From the NCBI GenBank assembly GCA_902835305.1, contig CADFMD010000002.1, positions 62,001 through 126,000 of the forward strand: DNA of 64,000 nucleotides. The letters run 5' to 3'. Of this stretch, positions 9,275 through 18,340 are shown piece by piece. Position 1 is the first letter of the stretch; each line of letters starts with the position of its first letter. A model generated the notes under the pieces. It was not told where the DNA came from. It ran no database searches and was given only the letters and a program-made list of their open reading frames with translations. This DNA is from Coriobacteriaceae bacterium. GTDB taxonomy: Bacteria; Actinomycetota; Coriobacteriia; Coriobacteriales; Coriobacteriaceae. Position numbers and translations under genes: made by a program.

Positions 9275-12200
9275 TTACGCCTCCTTCTTGGTCGAAGCAA
9301 CAGAGCTGGCGGCCACGGACGCAGCACCCGCAGCACCGCCCGCAATATCGAAGCGAGCGACATCCGCGGCGCTCGCGCGACCGGTCACAATGTCAAACGC
9401 CAGCTCCTCTGCCTGCGCATGTGTCTTGCCGGCAGCCTCGCTCGCAGCGACAATCGCCAGCACACGCTCGTACTCGGTCGGAATGACCTTCACAAAGTGC
9501 TTGCTCATCGTCTCAAAGCTGTAGAGCAGCTTGATGCCGCGCGGGCTCTGCGTCGCGTCCACGTGCTCCTGGATGAGCTCGCGAATCTGCGCCAGCTCGC
9601 CGGCAGTCGGGGCCTTGAGCTCAACGCTCTCGTGGTTCACGCGGGCATCGAGCGTGCCGTACTGGTCAAAGACATAAGCCACGCCACCCGTCATGCCGGC
9701 AGCGAAGTTCTGCCCGACCTCGCCCAGGATGAGCGCCAGGCCACCCGTCATGTACTCGCAACCGTGGTTGCCGCAACCCTCGACCACCACGGTGGCACCG
9801 GAGTTGCGTACGCCAAAGCGCTGGCCCGCCAGACCGTTAATGAAGCCGCGGCCGCTCGTAGCGCCAAAGAACGCAACGTTGCCCACAATGATGTTCTCGT
9901 CGAACTTGTAGGTCGCATGCGGGTTGGGGCGCACAGACACCTCGCCGCCCGAAAGGCCCTTGCCAAAGTAGTCGTTGGCGTCACCGCACACGTTGAGCGT
10001 AATGCCGCGCGGCAGGAAGGCGCCAAAGCTCTGACCGGCCGAACCATCGCAATCGATGGTGATGGAGCCGGCGGGCAGGCCCTCGGGATGAGCCTTGGTC
10101 ACCGCGTTGCCCAGGATGGTGCCCACGCAGCGGTTGACGTTGGCGATATCGGCGCGGAAACGAATCGGACGCAGGTGCGCACGGGCATCGGCCGTATAGG
10201 GCACAAACAACGTGGAGTCGAGCGTCTTATCGAGCTCGCTGTCCGCAGCCATCTGCGGCAGGAAGTGGCGACCGTCGGCGCCCGGAATATGGGCACCGAA
10301 CTCGCAGGTCGCGCTCGCCAGCACGGGCGACAGATCGAGCAGGTTTGCTTTGCGGTTGCCCGGGACCTCGATCTGGCGTAAGCACTCGGGATGGCCGACC
10401 ATCTCGTCGACGGTGCGGAAGCCCAGGCTCGCCATGACCTCGCGCAGTTGCTCGGCAACAAAGAGCATAAAGTGCTCGACGTGCTCTGGCTTGCCGCGGA
10501 AGCCGCGACGCAGGCGGCAGTTTTGCGTAGCGATGCCGGCGGGGCAGGTATCCTGCTGGCAGTCGCGCTGCATGAGGCAGCCCATAGAGATGAGCGGCAT
10601 GGTCGCAAAGCCAAACTCCTCGGCACCCAGCAGGCAGGCGACGGCGACATCGGTGCCGTCCATGAGCTTGCCGTCAGCCTCGAGCACTACGCGCGAGCGC
10701 AGGCCGTTTTGCAGCAGCGTCTGCTGGGCCTCGGCAAGACCGAGCTCCAGCGGCAGACCCGCGTGCCAGATCGAATCGCGAGCAGCGGCACCCGAGCCGC
10801 CGTTGTGGCCGCTGATCAAGATCTTGTCGGCAGCGCCCTTGGCAACACCAGTGGCGATGGTGCCGACGCCGGCCTCGCTGACCAGCTTGACCGACACGCG
10901 CGCGCCGGGGTTGGCGTTCTTAAGGTCAAAGATCAGCTCTGCCAGGTCCTCGATGGAGTAGATGTCGTGGTGCGGCGGAGGCGAGATCAGGCCGATACCG
11001 GGCGTGGACTGACGGACCTCGGCAATCCAGGGGTAGACCTTCTTGCCGGGCAGGTGGCCACCCTCGCCGGGCTTGGCGCCCTGGGCCATCTTGATCTGAA
11101 TCTCGAAGGCGCTGCACAGGTAGCGGCTCGTCACGCCAAAGCGCGCACTTGCCACCTGCTTGATCGCGGAGTTCTTGGAGTCGCCGTTGGCCAGCGGGGT
11201 CTCGCGACGCGGATCCTCACCGCCCTCGCCCGAGTTGGAACGGCCGTGTAGGCGGTTCATGGCGATGGCCATGCACTCGTGTGCCTCTTTGCTGATGGAG
11301 CCATACGACATGGCGCCGGTGTTAAAGCGGCGGACGATGTTGAGCGCGGGCTCGACCTCGTCGAGTGCCACCGGCGTGCGACCGTTGGCATTAAAGTCGA
11401 GCAAGTCGCGCAGGCGCACGGCACGGCCGGTGCGGTGCAGGCGGGCGCTGTACTCCTTAAAGGTGTCGTAGCTGTCCTCGCGGCAGGCGGTCTGCAGCAG
11501 GTAGACAGTCTGAGGGTCGATCAGGTGATCCTCGCCGCCGAGCGGGCGCCACTTGGTCAGGCCCAGTGTGGGCAGCTGATCGGGAGCCGGGCTCTTAAGG
11601 ATGGCGAGTGCGGCGTCGTAGCGCTCATTCTGCTCGCGCTCGACGTCCTCGACACCCATACCGCCCACACGGCTCACCGTGCCGGCAAAGTACGCGTTAA
11701 CAAACTCCGGGGTAAAGCCCACGGCCTCGAAGATTTGCGCCGAATGGTAGCTCTGCACCGTGGAGATGCCCATCTTGGACATAATGGAGACGATGCCAGC
11801 GGTCGCAGCCCTGTTGTAATTGGCGATGCCCTGCTCGGCCGTCACGTCCAGATCGCCGCGCGCCGCCAGATCGCGGATGCACGCATGCGCGTTATACGGA
11901 TAGATGCCGCTCGCGGAGTAACCCACCAGTGCCGCAAAGTCGTGCGGGGACACGGCATCGCCGCACTCCACCACGATGTCGGCAAAGGTACGCACGCCGG
12001 CGCGGATCAGGTGGTTGTGCACGCAGCCCACGGCAAGCAGCGACGGCACGGGTACCTCGCCCGCTCCGGCACGATCGCTCAACACCACGATGTTCACGCC
12101 GTCGCGGACCGCAGCCTCAACGTCCTCTGCAAGCTGCTTGAGCGCAGCCTGCAGCGCGCCCTCGCCGGCATCGCGGCGGTACACGGCACGGAAACGGCGG

Positions 12201-13972
12201 GTCTTAAAGCCCACGCGGTCGATGGCACAGATACGCTCGAACTCCTCCTCGTTCAGCAGTGGGCGCTCCAAGCGCACCAGCTGGCAGGCCGTACGAGAGT
12301 CCTCGAGCAGGTTGCCGTGGTTGCCCAGGTAGAGCGTGGTCGAGGTGACCATATGCTCGCGAAGGGCGTCGATGGGCGGGTTCGTGACCTGAGCGAACAG
12401 CTGATAGAAATAGTCGTAGAAGGAGCGCGTCTTCTTGGACAGGCAGGCCAGCGGCGCATCGATGCCCATCGAGGCGAGCGGCGCCTTGCCCTGCTGGGCC
12501 ATGGGACGCACAACCTCGTCAACATCATCCCAGTGATACCCGAGCTTAGCCATGCGCACGGCGGCGGGCACCTCGGCGTCCTCGGCGGGCGTTGCCGTGG
12601 CAGGCCTATCGAGCGCGTCGACGGTCAGCGTCTCCTCGGCAATCCAATCACGGTAGGGCTTTTCCTTGGCGTAACGGGCGCGCAGCTCGTCGTTGTAGAT
12701 CACGCGGCCGCGGGCAAAATCGACCTCGAGCATCTGGCCCGGCCCCAGACAGCCGCTCGTCAGGATGTTCTCGGGGCTCACCTCGATGGTGCCCACCTCG
12801 CTTGCCAGCATAAAGCAACCGTCGCGCGTCACATAGTAGCGGGCGGGGCGCAGGCCGTTACGGTCGAGGGCGGCGCCCAGCGTGCGACCGTCGGTAAAGG
12901 CGATGGCTGCCGGGCCATCCCACGGCTCCATGAGCATGGACTGGTAAGCGTCGTAGGCGCGGCGCTCCTCACTCAGGCTGTCGTTGTGGTCCCACGGCTC
13001 GGGCAGCAACATGGACGCGGCACGCGTGAGCGGACGACCGTTCATGACCAGGAACTCAAGCACGTTATCCAGAATCGCGGAATCGGATCCCTCGCGGTTG
13101 ATGATAGGCATCACGCGCTCAAGATCGTGCTGCAGCACGGGGCTGTACAGGTTGGGCTCGCGGGCGCGAATCCAGTTGACGTTGCCCTTGAGGGTGTTGA
13201 TCTCGCCGTTATGGATGATAAAGCGGTTGGGGTGCGCGCGCTCCCAGCTGGGCGTGGTGTTGGTGGAGTAGCGCGAGTGGACGAGCGCCACGGCCGTCTT
13301 GACGGCGGCGTCGTTGAGGTCGATGAAGAAGCGGCGCATCTGCGTGGCGACGAGCATGCCCTTGTACACGATAGTGCGCGAGCTCATGGAGCAGACGTAG
13401 AAGATCTTGTCGCGCAGGGCAAACTCGGCATCGGCCTTCTTCTCGATAGTGCGACGGCACACGTACAGGCGACGCTCGAAGGCATCGCCGGCGGGCGTGT
13501 CGTCGGGGCGGCCCAGAAAGGCTTGCAGAATGGTGGGCATGCAGGCGCGTGCCGTCTCGCCCAAGTCGTGCGGGTCGACGGGCACCTCGCGCCAAAAGAG
13601 CAGCGGCACGCCGGCCTCGGCGCAGCCCTCCTCAAACACGCGACGGGCATCCTCTACGCCCTTGTCGTCCTGCGGGAAGAACAGCATGGCCACGCCATAG
13701 TCGCCCTCTGCCGGCAGAATCTGGCCGCACTTTTGAGCCTCTTTGCGGAAAAAGTGATGCGGAACCTGGAACAGGATACCGGCACCGTCGCCGGTGTTCT
13801 TCTCGAGTCCGGTGCCGCCGCGGTGCTCCAAGTTGACCAGAATGGACAGTGCATCGTCCAGAATCTGGTGATGGCGCTCACCGTTGATATCGGCAAGCGC
13901 GCCGATGCCACATGCATCGTGGTCGAATTCGGGGCGATAAAGGCCCTGCTGCTGAGCGGAATCTGCCTGCAT
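9275..13972 (-). CDS. gltB: Glutamate synthase large (alpha) subunit
   Basis: This 1565-residue enzyme hydrolyses glutamine in an N-terminal class II amidotransferase domain and channels ammonia to an FMN site where 2-oxoglutarate is aminated. The nucleophilic Cys is in DACGIG near residue 21, implying removal of a short propeptide. The FMN-binding synthase domain follows, with the 3Fe-4S ligands in CLMQRDCQQDTCPAG (spacing 5 and 4), and the C-terminal GXGXG-type beta-helix carries the GGxAYVFD stretch. A GGGGAGG site precedes the ATG at 13972. It forms a gltB-gltD operon and is the main ammonia assimilation route seen in the window. Palindrome array C lies upstream. Confidence 0.97.
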   Translation of the reverse strand: MQADSAQQQGLYRPEFDHDACGIGALADINGERHHQILDDALSILVNLEHRGGTGLEKNTGDGAGILFQVPHHFFRKEAQKCGQILPAEGDYGVAMLFFPQDDKGVEDARRVFEEGCAEAGVPLLFWREVPVDPHDLGETARACMPTILQAFLGRPDDTPAGDAFERRLYVCRRTIEKKADAEFALRDKIFYVCSMSSRTIVYKGMLVATQMRRFFIDLNDAAVKTAVALVHSRYSTNTTPSWERAHPNRFIIHNGEINTLKGNVNWIRAREPNLYSPVLQHDLERVMPIINREGSDSAILDNVLEFLVMNGRPLTRAASMLLPEPWDHNDSLSEERRAYDAYQSMLMEPWDGPAAIAFTDGRTLGAALDRNGLRPARYYVTRDGCFMLASEVGTIEVSPENILTSGCLGPGQMLEVDFARGRVIYNDELRARYAKEKPYRDWIAEETLTVDALDRPATATPAEDAEVPAAVRMAKLGYHWDDVDEVVRPMAQQGKAPLASMGIDAPLACLSKKTRSFYDYFYQLFAQVTNPPIDALREHMVTSTTLYLGNHGNLLEDSRTACQLVRLERPLLNEEEFERICAIDRVGFKTRRFRAVYRRDAGEGALQAALKQLAEDVEAAVRDGVNIVVLSDRAGAGEVPVPSLLAVGCVHNHLIRAGVRTFADIVVECGDAVSPHDFAALVGYSASGIYPYNAHACIRDLAARGDLDVTAEQGIANYNRAATAGIVSIMSKMGISTVQSYHSAQIFEAVGFTPEFVNAYFAGTVSRVGGMGVEDVEREQNERYDAALAILKSPAPDQLPTLGLTKWRPLGGEDHLIDPQTVYLLQTACREDSYDTFKEYSARLHRTGRAVRLRDLLDFNANGRTPVALDEVEPALNIVRRFNTGAMSYGSISKEAHECMAIAMNRLHGRSNSGEGGEDPRRETPLANGDSKNSAIKQVASARFGVTSRYLCSAFEIQIKMAQGAKPGEGGHLPGKKVYPWIAEVRQSTPGIGLISPPPHHDIYSIEDLAELIFDLKNANPGARVSVKLVSEAGVGTIATGVAKGAADKILISGHNGGSGAAARDSIWHAGLPLELGLAEAQQTLLQNGLRSRVVLEADGKLMDGTDVAVACLLGAEEFGFATMPLISMGCLMQRDCQQDTCPAGIATQNCRLRRGFRGKPEHVEHFMLFVAEQLREVMASLGFRTVDEMVGHPECLRQIEVPGNRKANLLDLSPVLASATCEFGAHIPGADGRHFLPQMAADSELDKTLDSTLFVPYTADARAHLRPIRFRADIANVNRCVGTILGNAVTKAHPEGLPAGSITIDCDGSAGQSFGAFLPRGITLNVCGDANDYFGKGLSGGEVSVRPNPHATYKFDENIIVGNVAFFGATSGRGFINGLAGQRFGVRNSGATVVVEGCGNHGCEYMTGGLALILGEVGQNFAAGMTGGVAYVFDQYGTLDARVNHESVELKAPTAGELAQIRELIQEHVDATQSPRGIKLLYSFETMSKHFVKVIPTEYERVLAIVAASEAAGKTHAQAEELAFDIVTGRASAADVARFDIAGGAAGAASVAASSVASTKKEA

Positions 13973-14156
13973 CGCGATCCTCCCCTAGATATTTAGACAG
14001 TCAGTTGAATAGGCATAGTAGGGGCATCGGGGCGTCGTTGTGTTTCCCGCCCGTTTCGAAACAATCGCGTAACGCACACCTTACGAGTGGGCACCGCCGA
14101 CCTCAAGGGCGAAAACATAGGCCCCAAGTTCGACCTGCAAACTCACCTCTTCATAC
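13973..14156. other. gltB upstream region
   Basis: This is the left part of a 539-base gap between divergent gltB and gpmA. Apart from the gltB ribosome-binding site I see no gene, riboswitch or clear operator here. A promoter for gltB must lie in this stretch or within the adjoining array. Confidence 0.5.
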
Positions 14157-14373
14157 ATCTCAATCTGTAACAGTAAGACCCAATTTCGACGACTAACTGT
14201 TACAGATTGAGATGTTTTCGAGAGACGGTTCCAAATGTCTCAATCTGTAACATGAAGGGCCGGTTTTTGCAGCTAACTGTTACAGATCGAGATTTTCCAT
14301 AGGACCATTTCTTCCTGTCTTGATCTGTAACACCTAGACCCAATTTCCATCCCTAGTTAATACAGATCAAGAC
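14157..14373. repeat. Palindrome array C: three 80-bp-period hairpin units
   Basis: Units start at 14157, 14237 and 14317, exactly 80 bp apart, each with 16-bp arms, a 25-bp loop and 23-bp spacers. The first unit has perfectly matching arms that differ from the consensus at both ends in a complementary way. The third keeps GTCTTGATCTGTA paired with TACAGATCAAGAC although its 3' arm has lost the usual TGT. The array is in the divergent gltB-gpmA region. Confidence 0.95.
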
Positions 14374-14511
14374 ATTTCGGCAATCCCCTTTCACCGTCCC
14401 ATTCAAATACAACAATTTTGTTAGTCATGGTTAACTTTTTAGCATAAAACGGGTATCCTTTGCGGCGTCAAGCAAACGGCACGCACACCGTGCCAGATCA
14501 AGGAGGCCCCT

Positions 14512-15285
14512 ATGGCGCACCGAGCAGACCGACAGACAATGCAACTTGTCCTTATCCGTCACGGAGAATCCGAGTGGAACAAACTCAACCTGTTCACCGG
14601 CTGGACCGACGTAGAACTCACCGACACGGGCCGCGAAGAAGCCGCAGCAGGCGGTCGAGCCCTCAAAGAAGCGGGCTTCGACTTCGACGTCTGCTACACC
14701 TCGCGTCTCAAGCGCGCAATTCACACCCTCGACATCGTGCTCGGCCAAATGGATCGCGAGTGGTTGCCCGTCATCAAATCCTGGAAGCTCAACGAGCGCC
14801 ACTACGGAGCGTTGCAGGGTCTCAACAAGGCCGATGCCGCAGCGGAGCACGGCGACGAGCAGGTGCTCATCTGGCGCCGCTCCTTCGATGTCTGCCCGCC
14901 GGCACTCGAGCCGGACGACGCGCGCGATCCCCACACCCAGGAGCAATACCGTGATGTCGCGCCCGATCAGCTGCCCTATACCGAGTGCCTCAAGGACACG
15001 ATCGCCCGCGCCTGGCCTTATTTCGAAGACGAGATTCGCCCCCAGATGCTCGCCGGCAAGCGCGTACTCATCGCCGCACACGGCAACTCCCTGCGCTCAC
15101 TCGTCATGAAGCTCGAGCACCTCACGCCCGAGGAGATCCTCAAGGTCAACATCCCCACCGGCGTGCCGCTCGTCTACACCTTCGACACCGATTTCAACGT
15201 CCTCGACAAGCGCTACATCGGCGACCCGGCGACCATCGCCGCCAAGATCGACGCCGTGGCCAATCAGGGCAAAGCGCACAAGTAG
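14512..15285 (+). CDS. gpmA: 2,3-bisphosphoglycerate-dependent phosphoglycerate mutase
   Basis: The enzyme interconverts 3- and 2-phosphoglycerate in glycolysis and gluconeogenesis in the cytoplasm. The phosphohistidine motif LIRHGESEWN is near residues 14-23, the second catalytic histidine lies in AAHGNSLRSL, and ERHYGALQGLNK and the C-terminal GVPLVY stretch are typical. At 257 residues it is close to the usual 250. The ATG at 14512 has an AAGGAGG site; a later ATG at 14539 would match the family start more tightly but lacks one. It is followed 75 bases later by mntH on the same strand. Confidence 0.96.
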   Translation: MAHRADRQTMQLVLIRHGESEWNKLNLFTGWTDVELTDTGREEAAAGGRALKEAGFDFDVCYTSRLKRAIHTLDIVLGQMDREWLPVIKSWKLNERHYGALQGLNKADAAAEHGDEQVLIWRRSFDVCPPALEPDDARDPHTQEQYRDVAPDQLPYTECLKDTIARAWPYFEDEIRPQMLAGKRVLIAAHGNSLRSLVMKLEHLTPEEILKVNIPTGVPLVYTFDTDFNVLDKRYIGDPATIAAKIDAVANQGKAHK

Positions 15286-15360
15286 CCCCAACCCAAATCC
15301 GAAGCGTGGCGCCGCACGACCCAGATGCGACGTCACGCCGCCCATACGCAGGAGCTCACC

Positions 15361-16617
15361 ATGCTCAACCATCTCAAACAACACTTTGGCTCCCGACGCA
15401 CCGGCGGTCACGGAGGCCTAGACATTGCGCGGCATATCGGCCCCGGGCTGCTCGTGACCGTCGGCTTTATCGACCCGGGCAACTGGGCCTCCAATATGGC
15501 CGCGGGCTCGCAGTTTGGCTACGCGCTGCTGTGGATCGTCACGCTGTCCACGATTATGCTCATTGTGCTGCAGCACAACGCGGCGCACCTGGGTATCGCC
15601 ACGGGCGCCTGCCTTGCCGAGGCCACGACACGTTACCTCCCCCGCTTCGTTGGACGCACGGTACTCGCCAGTGCCTATCTCGCGACTGTCGCCACCGCCA
15701 TGGCCGAAGTCCTGGGTGGCGCGATTGCCCTTCAAATGCTCTTTGGGCTGCCCGTGCGCGCGGGCTGCGTCATCGTGGCGGCAGTATCGATGGCGATGCT
15801 CATGACGAACTCCTACAAGCATGCCGAACGCTGGATCATCGCCTTCGTAGGCGTGGTAGGACTCTCGTTTTTGGCCGAGCTTGCACTAGTCAAGGTCGAC
15901 TGGCCGCAAGCCGCCGTAAGCTGGATCACGCCTAGTATGCCCACTGGCTCTGCCGCGATTATCGTGAGCGTCCTGGGTGCGGTCGTTATGCCACACAACC
16001 TTTTTCTGCACTCCGAGGTCATCCAATCCATGCACTTCGAAGGCCAAGGCGAGCAGGTTATCGAAGAACGTCTGCGCTACGAGCTCTTCGACACGCTCTT
16101 TTCGATGGGCGTGGGCTGGGCAATCAACTCGGCCATGGTCATCCTGGCCGCAACGACCTTCTTTGCGCACGGCATGGTCGTAGACGACCTCACCGTCGCA
16201 GCGGCCACGCTCTCCCCCATCTTGGGCCCGGCGAGCTCGACCATCTTTGCGGTAGCGCTGCTGTTCGCGGGATTATCGAGCAGCGTGACAGCGGGCATGG
16301 CGGCGGGAACCATCACTGCGGGCATGTTCGACGAGGAATACGACATCCACGACCGACATTCCTCGGTCGGGGTGGCGGCCTGTTTCGCCGGAGCAGTGGC
16401 GGCGTGCCTGGTCGTTCCAAATCCTTTTGAAGGTCTCATCTGGAGTCAGGCACTGCTGTCGCTTCAGCTGCCGATTACGGTCTTTGTGCTCATACGACTC
16501 ACCAGTTCACGCCGCGTCATGGGCAAATACGCCAATTCGCGCCCGCTCAACGCGCTGCTTGTAGGGATTGGTGTCATCGTGACGATTCTCGATGTCGTGT
16601 TGTTGACAGGGATGTAA
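15361..16617 (+). CDS. mntH: NRAMP-family Mn(2+)/Fe(2+) transporter
   Basis: This 418-residue inner-membrane protein probably imports Mn2+ or Fe2+ with protons. The metal-binding DPGN motif of helix 1 is present as FIDPGNWASNMAAGS, and the helix 6 motif as VMPHNLFLHSEV. About eleven hydrophobic helices can be counted. The start at 15361 follows CAGGAG; an in-frame ATG 36 bases upstream gives an untypical hydrophilic tail. No MntR or Fur-type box or yybP-ykoY riboswitch is evident in the 75-base gap after gpmA. Array D follows the gene. Confidence 0.9.
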   Translation: MLNHLKQHFGSRRTGGHGGLDIARHIGPGLLVTVGFIDPGNWASNMAAGSQFGYALLWIVTLSTIMLIVLQHNAAHLGIATGACLAEATTRYLPRFVGRTVLASAYLATVATAMAEVLGGAIALQMLFGLPVRAGCVIVAAVSMAMLMTNSYKHAERWIIAFVGVVGLSFLAELALVKVDWPQAAVSWITPSMPTGSAAIIVSVLGAVVMPHNLFLHSEVIQSMHFEGQGEQVIEERLRYELFDTLFSMGVGWAINSAMVILAATTFFAHGMVVDDLTVAAATLSPILGPASSTIFAVALLFAGLSSSVTAGMAAGTITAGMFDEEYDIHDRHSSVGVAACFAGAVAACLVVPNPFEGLIWSQALLSLQLPITVFVLIRLTSSRRVMGKYANSRPLNALLVGIGVIVTILDVVLLTGM

Positions 16618-16644
16618 TGGGACGGGGCACCTACCCAGGCAAAC

Positions 16645-16781
16645 GTCTCGATCTGTAACATCTAGACCCGCTTTTGATGTCTAGATGTTACAGATCGAGA
16701 TCATTCCGAGGGACAGCTCCGTTTGTCTCGATCTGTAACAGGAAGACCCGTTTTGAGCCGTTAGACGTTACAGATTAAGAC
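16645..16781. repeat. Palindrome array D: two 80-bp-period hairpin units
   Basis: Units start at 16645 and 16725, 80 bp apart. Arms are 16645-16660/16686-16701 and 16725-16740/16766-16781. The first loop adds a further TCTAGA/TCTAGA pair next to the arms. The array begins 28 bases after the mntH stop. Together with array C it brackets the gpmA-mntH pair. Confidence 0.95.
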
Positions 16782-16848
16782 AAAAGGTCGGCCGGACTCA
16801 CAACAGACAGGATCGGCCAACAGCAACCGTGATCCCTTGGGGGCGGAG

Positions 16849-16886
16849 GAAAAGGGCCCCGGCCGAGAATTCGACCGAGGCCCTTG
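16849..16886 (-). terminator. Rho-independent terminator after rubredoxin gene
   Basis: Read on the minus strand, GGGCCTCGG pairs with CCGGGGCCC (one G-U pair) and is followed by TTTTCC. It lies about 40 bases past the rubredoxin stop. Confidence 0.7.
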
Positions 16887-16924
16887 GACAGAGCTATGTT
16901 CGGCTTTCGCCGTGTGTCTGCGAG

Positions 16925-17068
16925 CTACTCCTCGACGAGCTCAAACTGATCGGGACCGACGCCACACACCGGGCACACATAATCCTCGGGCAGCTCGGGC
17001 GTATCGACCTCAACCTCGTAACCGCAAACGACGCACACGAACTTATACGTCTTCTTCTCCTCAGCCAT
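16925..17068 (-). CDS. Rubredoxin, 47 residues
   Basis: This tiny electron carrier was read directly from the minus strand. It has two CxxCG knuckles, FVCVVCGYE (Cys12, Cys15) and YVCPVCGVGPDQFE (Cys32, Cys35), which bind one Fe in the rubredoxin fold. It is slightly shorter than the usual 52-54 residues. A GAGGAGA site precedes the ATG. A flavin reductase gene lies 89 bases upstream on the same strand and a terminator follows. The pair matches, as separate proteins, the two halves of the fused high-molecular-weight rubredoxin Hrb of acetogens. A role in O2 or peroxide detoxification is inferred. Confidence 0.93.
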   Translation of the reverse strand: MAEEKKTYKFVCVVCGYEVEVDTPELPEDYVCPVCGVGPDQFELVEE

Positions 17069-17157
17069 GATGTTCTCCTCTCAAACGCAACTGGTGATGT
17101 ACTTCATTTATCAGTATAGATTCTTAATAATATAATGCAAGTATTTTTAAAACATTT

Positions 17158-17661
17158 CTAACCTTGATACGAGGACGCCTTCGGAGGCGTCTTGCCCTTC
17201 AGGACCTTATGGTAGTAATCGTAGGTGAGCGGCGTCTCGTCACTCAAGCGCTCGGCATCCTCGACCTCGCCGATAAACAGTAGATGCGTGCCAACATCCA
17301 CAGTGTCGATCAAATGGCAGCTAAACAGGGCCGCCGCGTGCTCGGGCACATAGGGCATGCCCAGAGCCGTCTCGCGGGTCTCGTATTTAGCAAACTTGTC
17401 ATAATCGCTGCTGGTGCGGAACCCAAAGTTACCGATGTAGAGCATGTCGGCGGTCTGATCGATCACGGTCAGCGCGAACGCTTTGGCCGAAGCGATGACG
17501 CCCGAGGTGACGTTGTCCTTGTTCACGGCAACCGAAATGCGCGGCGGCATGGACGTCACCTGCACCGCAGTGTTGATGACGCAGCCGGCGCGCAGCCCGT
17601 CTGCCGCGGCGCTCACCACGTACAGACCGCTCGGCATGGTAAAGAACGCAGTTTTGTCCAT
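17158..17661 (-). CDS. Flavin reductase-like FMN-binding protein
   Basis: This 167-residue cytoplasmic protein has the flavin reductase (DIM6/NTAB-like) fold: an N-terminal FFTMPSGLYVVSA stretch, GCVINTAVQVTSMPPRISVAVNK in the FMN-binding region, and FGFRTSSDYDKF. Family members reduce flavin with NAD(P)H and pass electrons to a partner. The start at 17661 follows AGGGGAG; an in-frame upstream extension overlaps the promoter and is rejected. The rubredoxin gene directly downstream is the probable electron acceptor. A near-perfect palindrome lies about 85 bases upstream. Confidence 0.88.
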   Translation of the reverse strand: MDKTAFFTMPSGLYVVSAAADGLRAGCVINTAVQVTSMPPRISVAVNKDNVTSGVIASAKAFALTVIDQTADMLYIGNFGFRTSSDYDKFAKYETRETALGMPYVPEHAAALFSCHLIDTVDVGTHLLFIGEVEDAERLSDETPLTYDYYHKVLKGKTPPKASSYQG

Positions 17662-17743
17662 AACAATCACTCCCCTAACGCGGGTTGGAACCTCATGGAT
17701 GTATGTACCCACAAAAAAGGCGGCGCCCACAACGGACACCACC

Positions 17744-17763
17744 TTTGAGACATATGTGTCAAA
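17744..17763. promoter_or_regulatory. Candidate operator upstream of flavin reductase/rubredoxin operon
   Basis: TTTGAGACATATGTGTCAAA is an 18/20 palindrome. On the minus strand a TATACT hexamer (17766-17771) lies just upstream, so the palindrome would cover the transcription start of the flavin reductase operon, as a repressor site would. TTGA and TCAA half-sites recall Fnr/Crp-type boxes, but no regulator is encoded nearby. Confidence 0.45.
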
Positions 17764-17869
17764 ACAGTATAAGCAAGATGAGACGCCCGCAGTTGCGGTG
17801 AAATAAGGACTGAATAGCCCCTCAAACAGGCAAAACAGTCCGTATTCCACCGCAACTTATACAGAACGC

Positions 17870-18340
17870 CTAGCGATTGCGCTCCTTGAGGGCGCGGTCG
17901 ATCTCGCGCTGGACATCGCGCTTGGCCATATCCTCGCGCTTGTCGTAAAGCTTCTTGCCGCGGCCTAGGCCCAGCAGCAGCTTTACGCGGCCGTCGGTAT
18001 TAAAGTAGAGCTCCAGCGGCACCAGCGCATAGCCGCGGTTGCGAAGTTTGCCGTCAAGAAAGTCGATCTCCTTGCGGTGCAGCAGCAGACGGCGCCGACG
18101 GTCGGGATCGCGATTCCACACGCCACCATGACTATAAGGGTGGATATGCAGGCCGACGAGCCAGCACTCCCCACCACGAATCAGTGCGAAGGTATCGGTA
18201 ATCTGGCACGCGCGCTCGCGAATCGACTTGACCTCGGTACCGCTCAGCTCAATACCGCACTCAAACGTCTCATCGATAAAGTACTCGTGATGTGCCGAGC
18301 GATTCTTGGAAATGAGCTTGCGCTCGCGCTTACTGGGCAT
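17870..18340 (-). CDS. smpB: SsrA-binding protein SmpB
   Basis: SmpB binds tmRNA and brings it to stalled ribosomes for trans-translation. The 156-residue length, the KNRSAHHEYFIDETFECGIELSGTEVKSIR core and the basic C-terminal tail (KLYDKREDMAKRDVQREIDRALKER) are typical. The start at 18340 gives the family-standard N-terminus; a longer frame extends into the upstream TPR gene. It overlaps that gene's 3' end by 11 bases, implying translational coupling. The tmRNA gene itself was not found in the window. Confidence 0.96.
   Translation of the reverse strand: MPSKRERKLISKNRSAHHEYFIDETFECGIELSGTEVKSIRERACQITDTFALIRGGECWLVGLHIHPYSHGGVWNRDPDRRRRLLLHRKEIDFLDGKLRNRGYALVPLELYFNTDGRVKLLLGLGRGKKLYDKREDMAKRDVQREIDRALKERNR

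Noticed and set aside
11279..13996. Very long open frame antisense to gltB
   Set aside because: It mirrors the GC-rich third-position bias of gltB and encodes a His/Ala/Arg-rich, family-less protein. The same applies to the frame antisense to secA (31346-34126).
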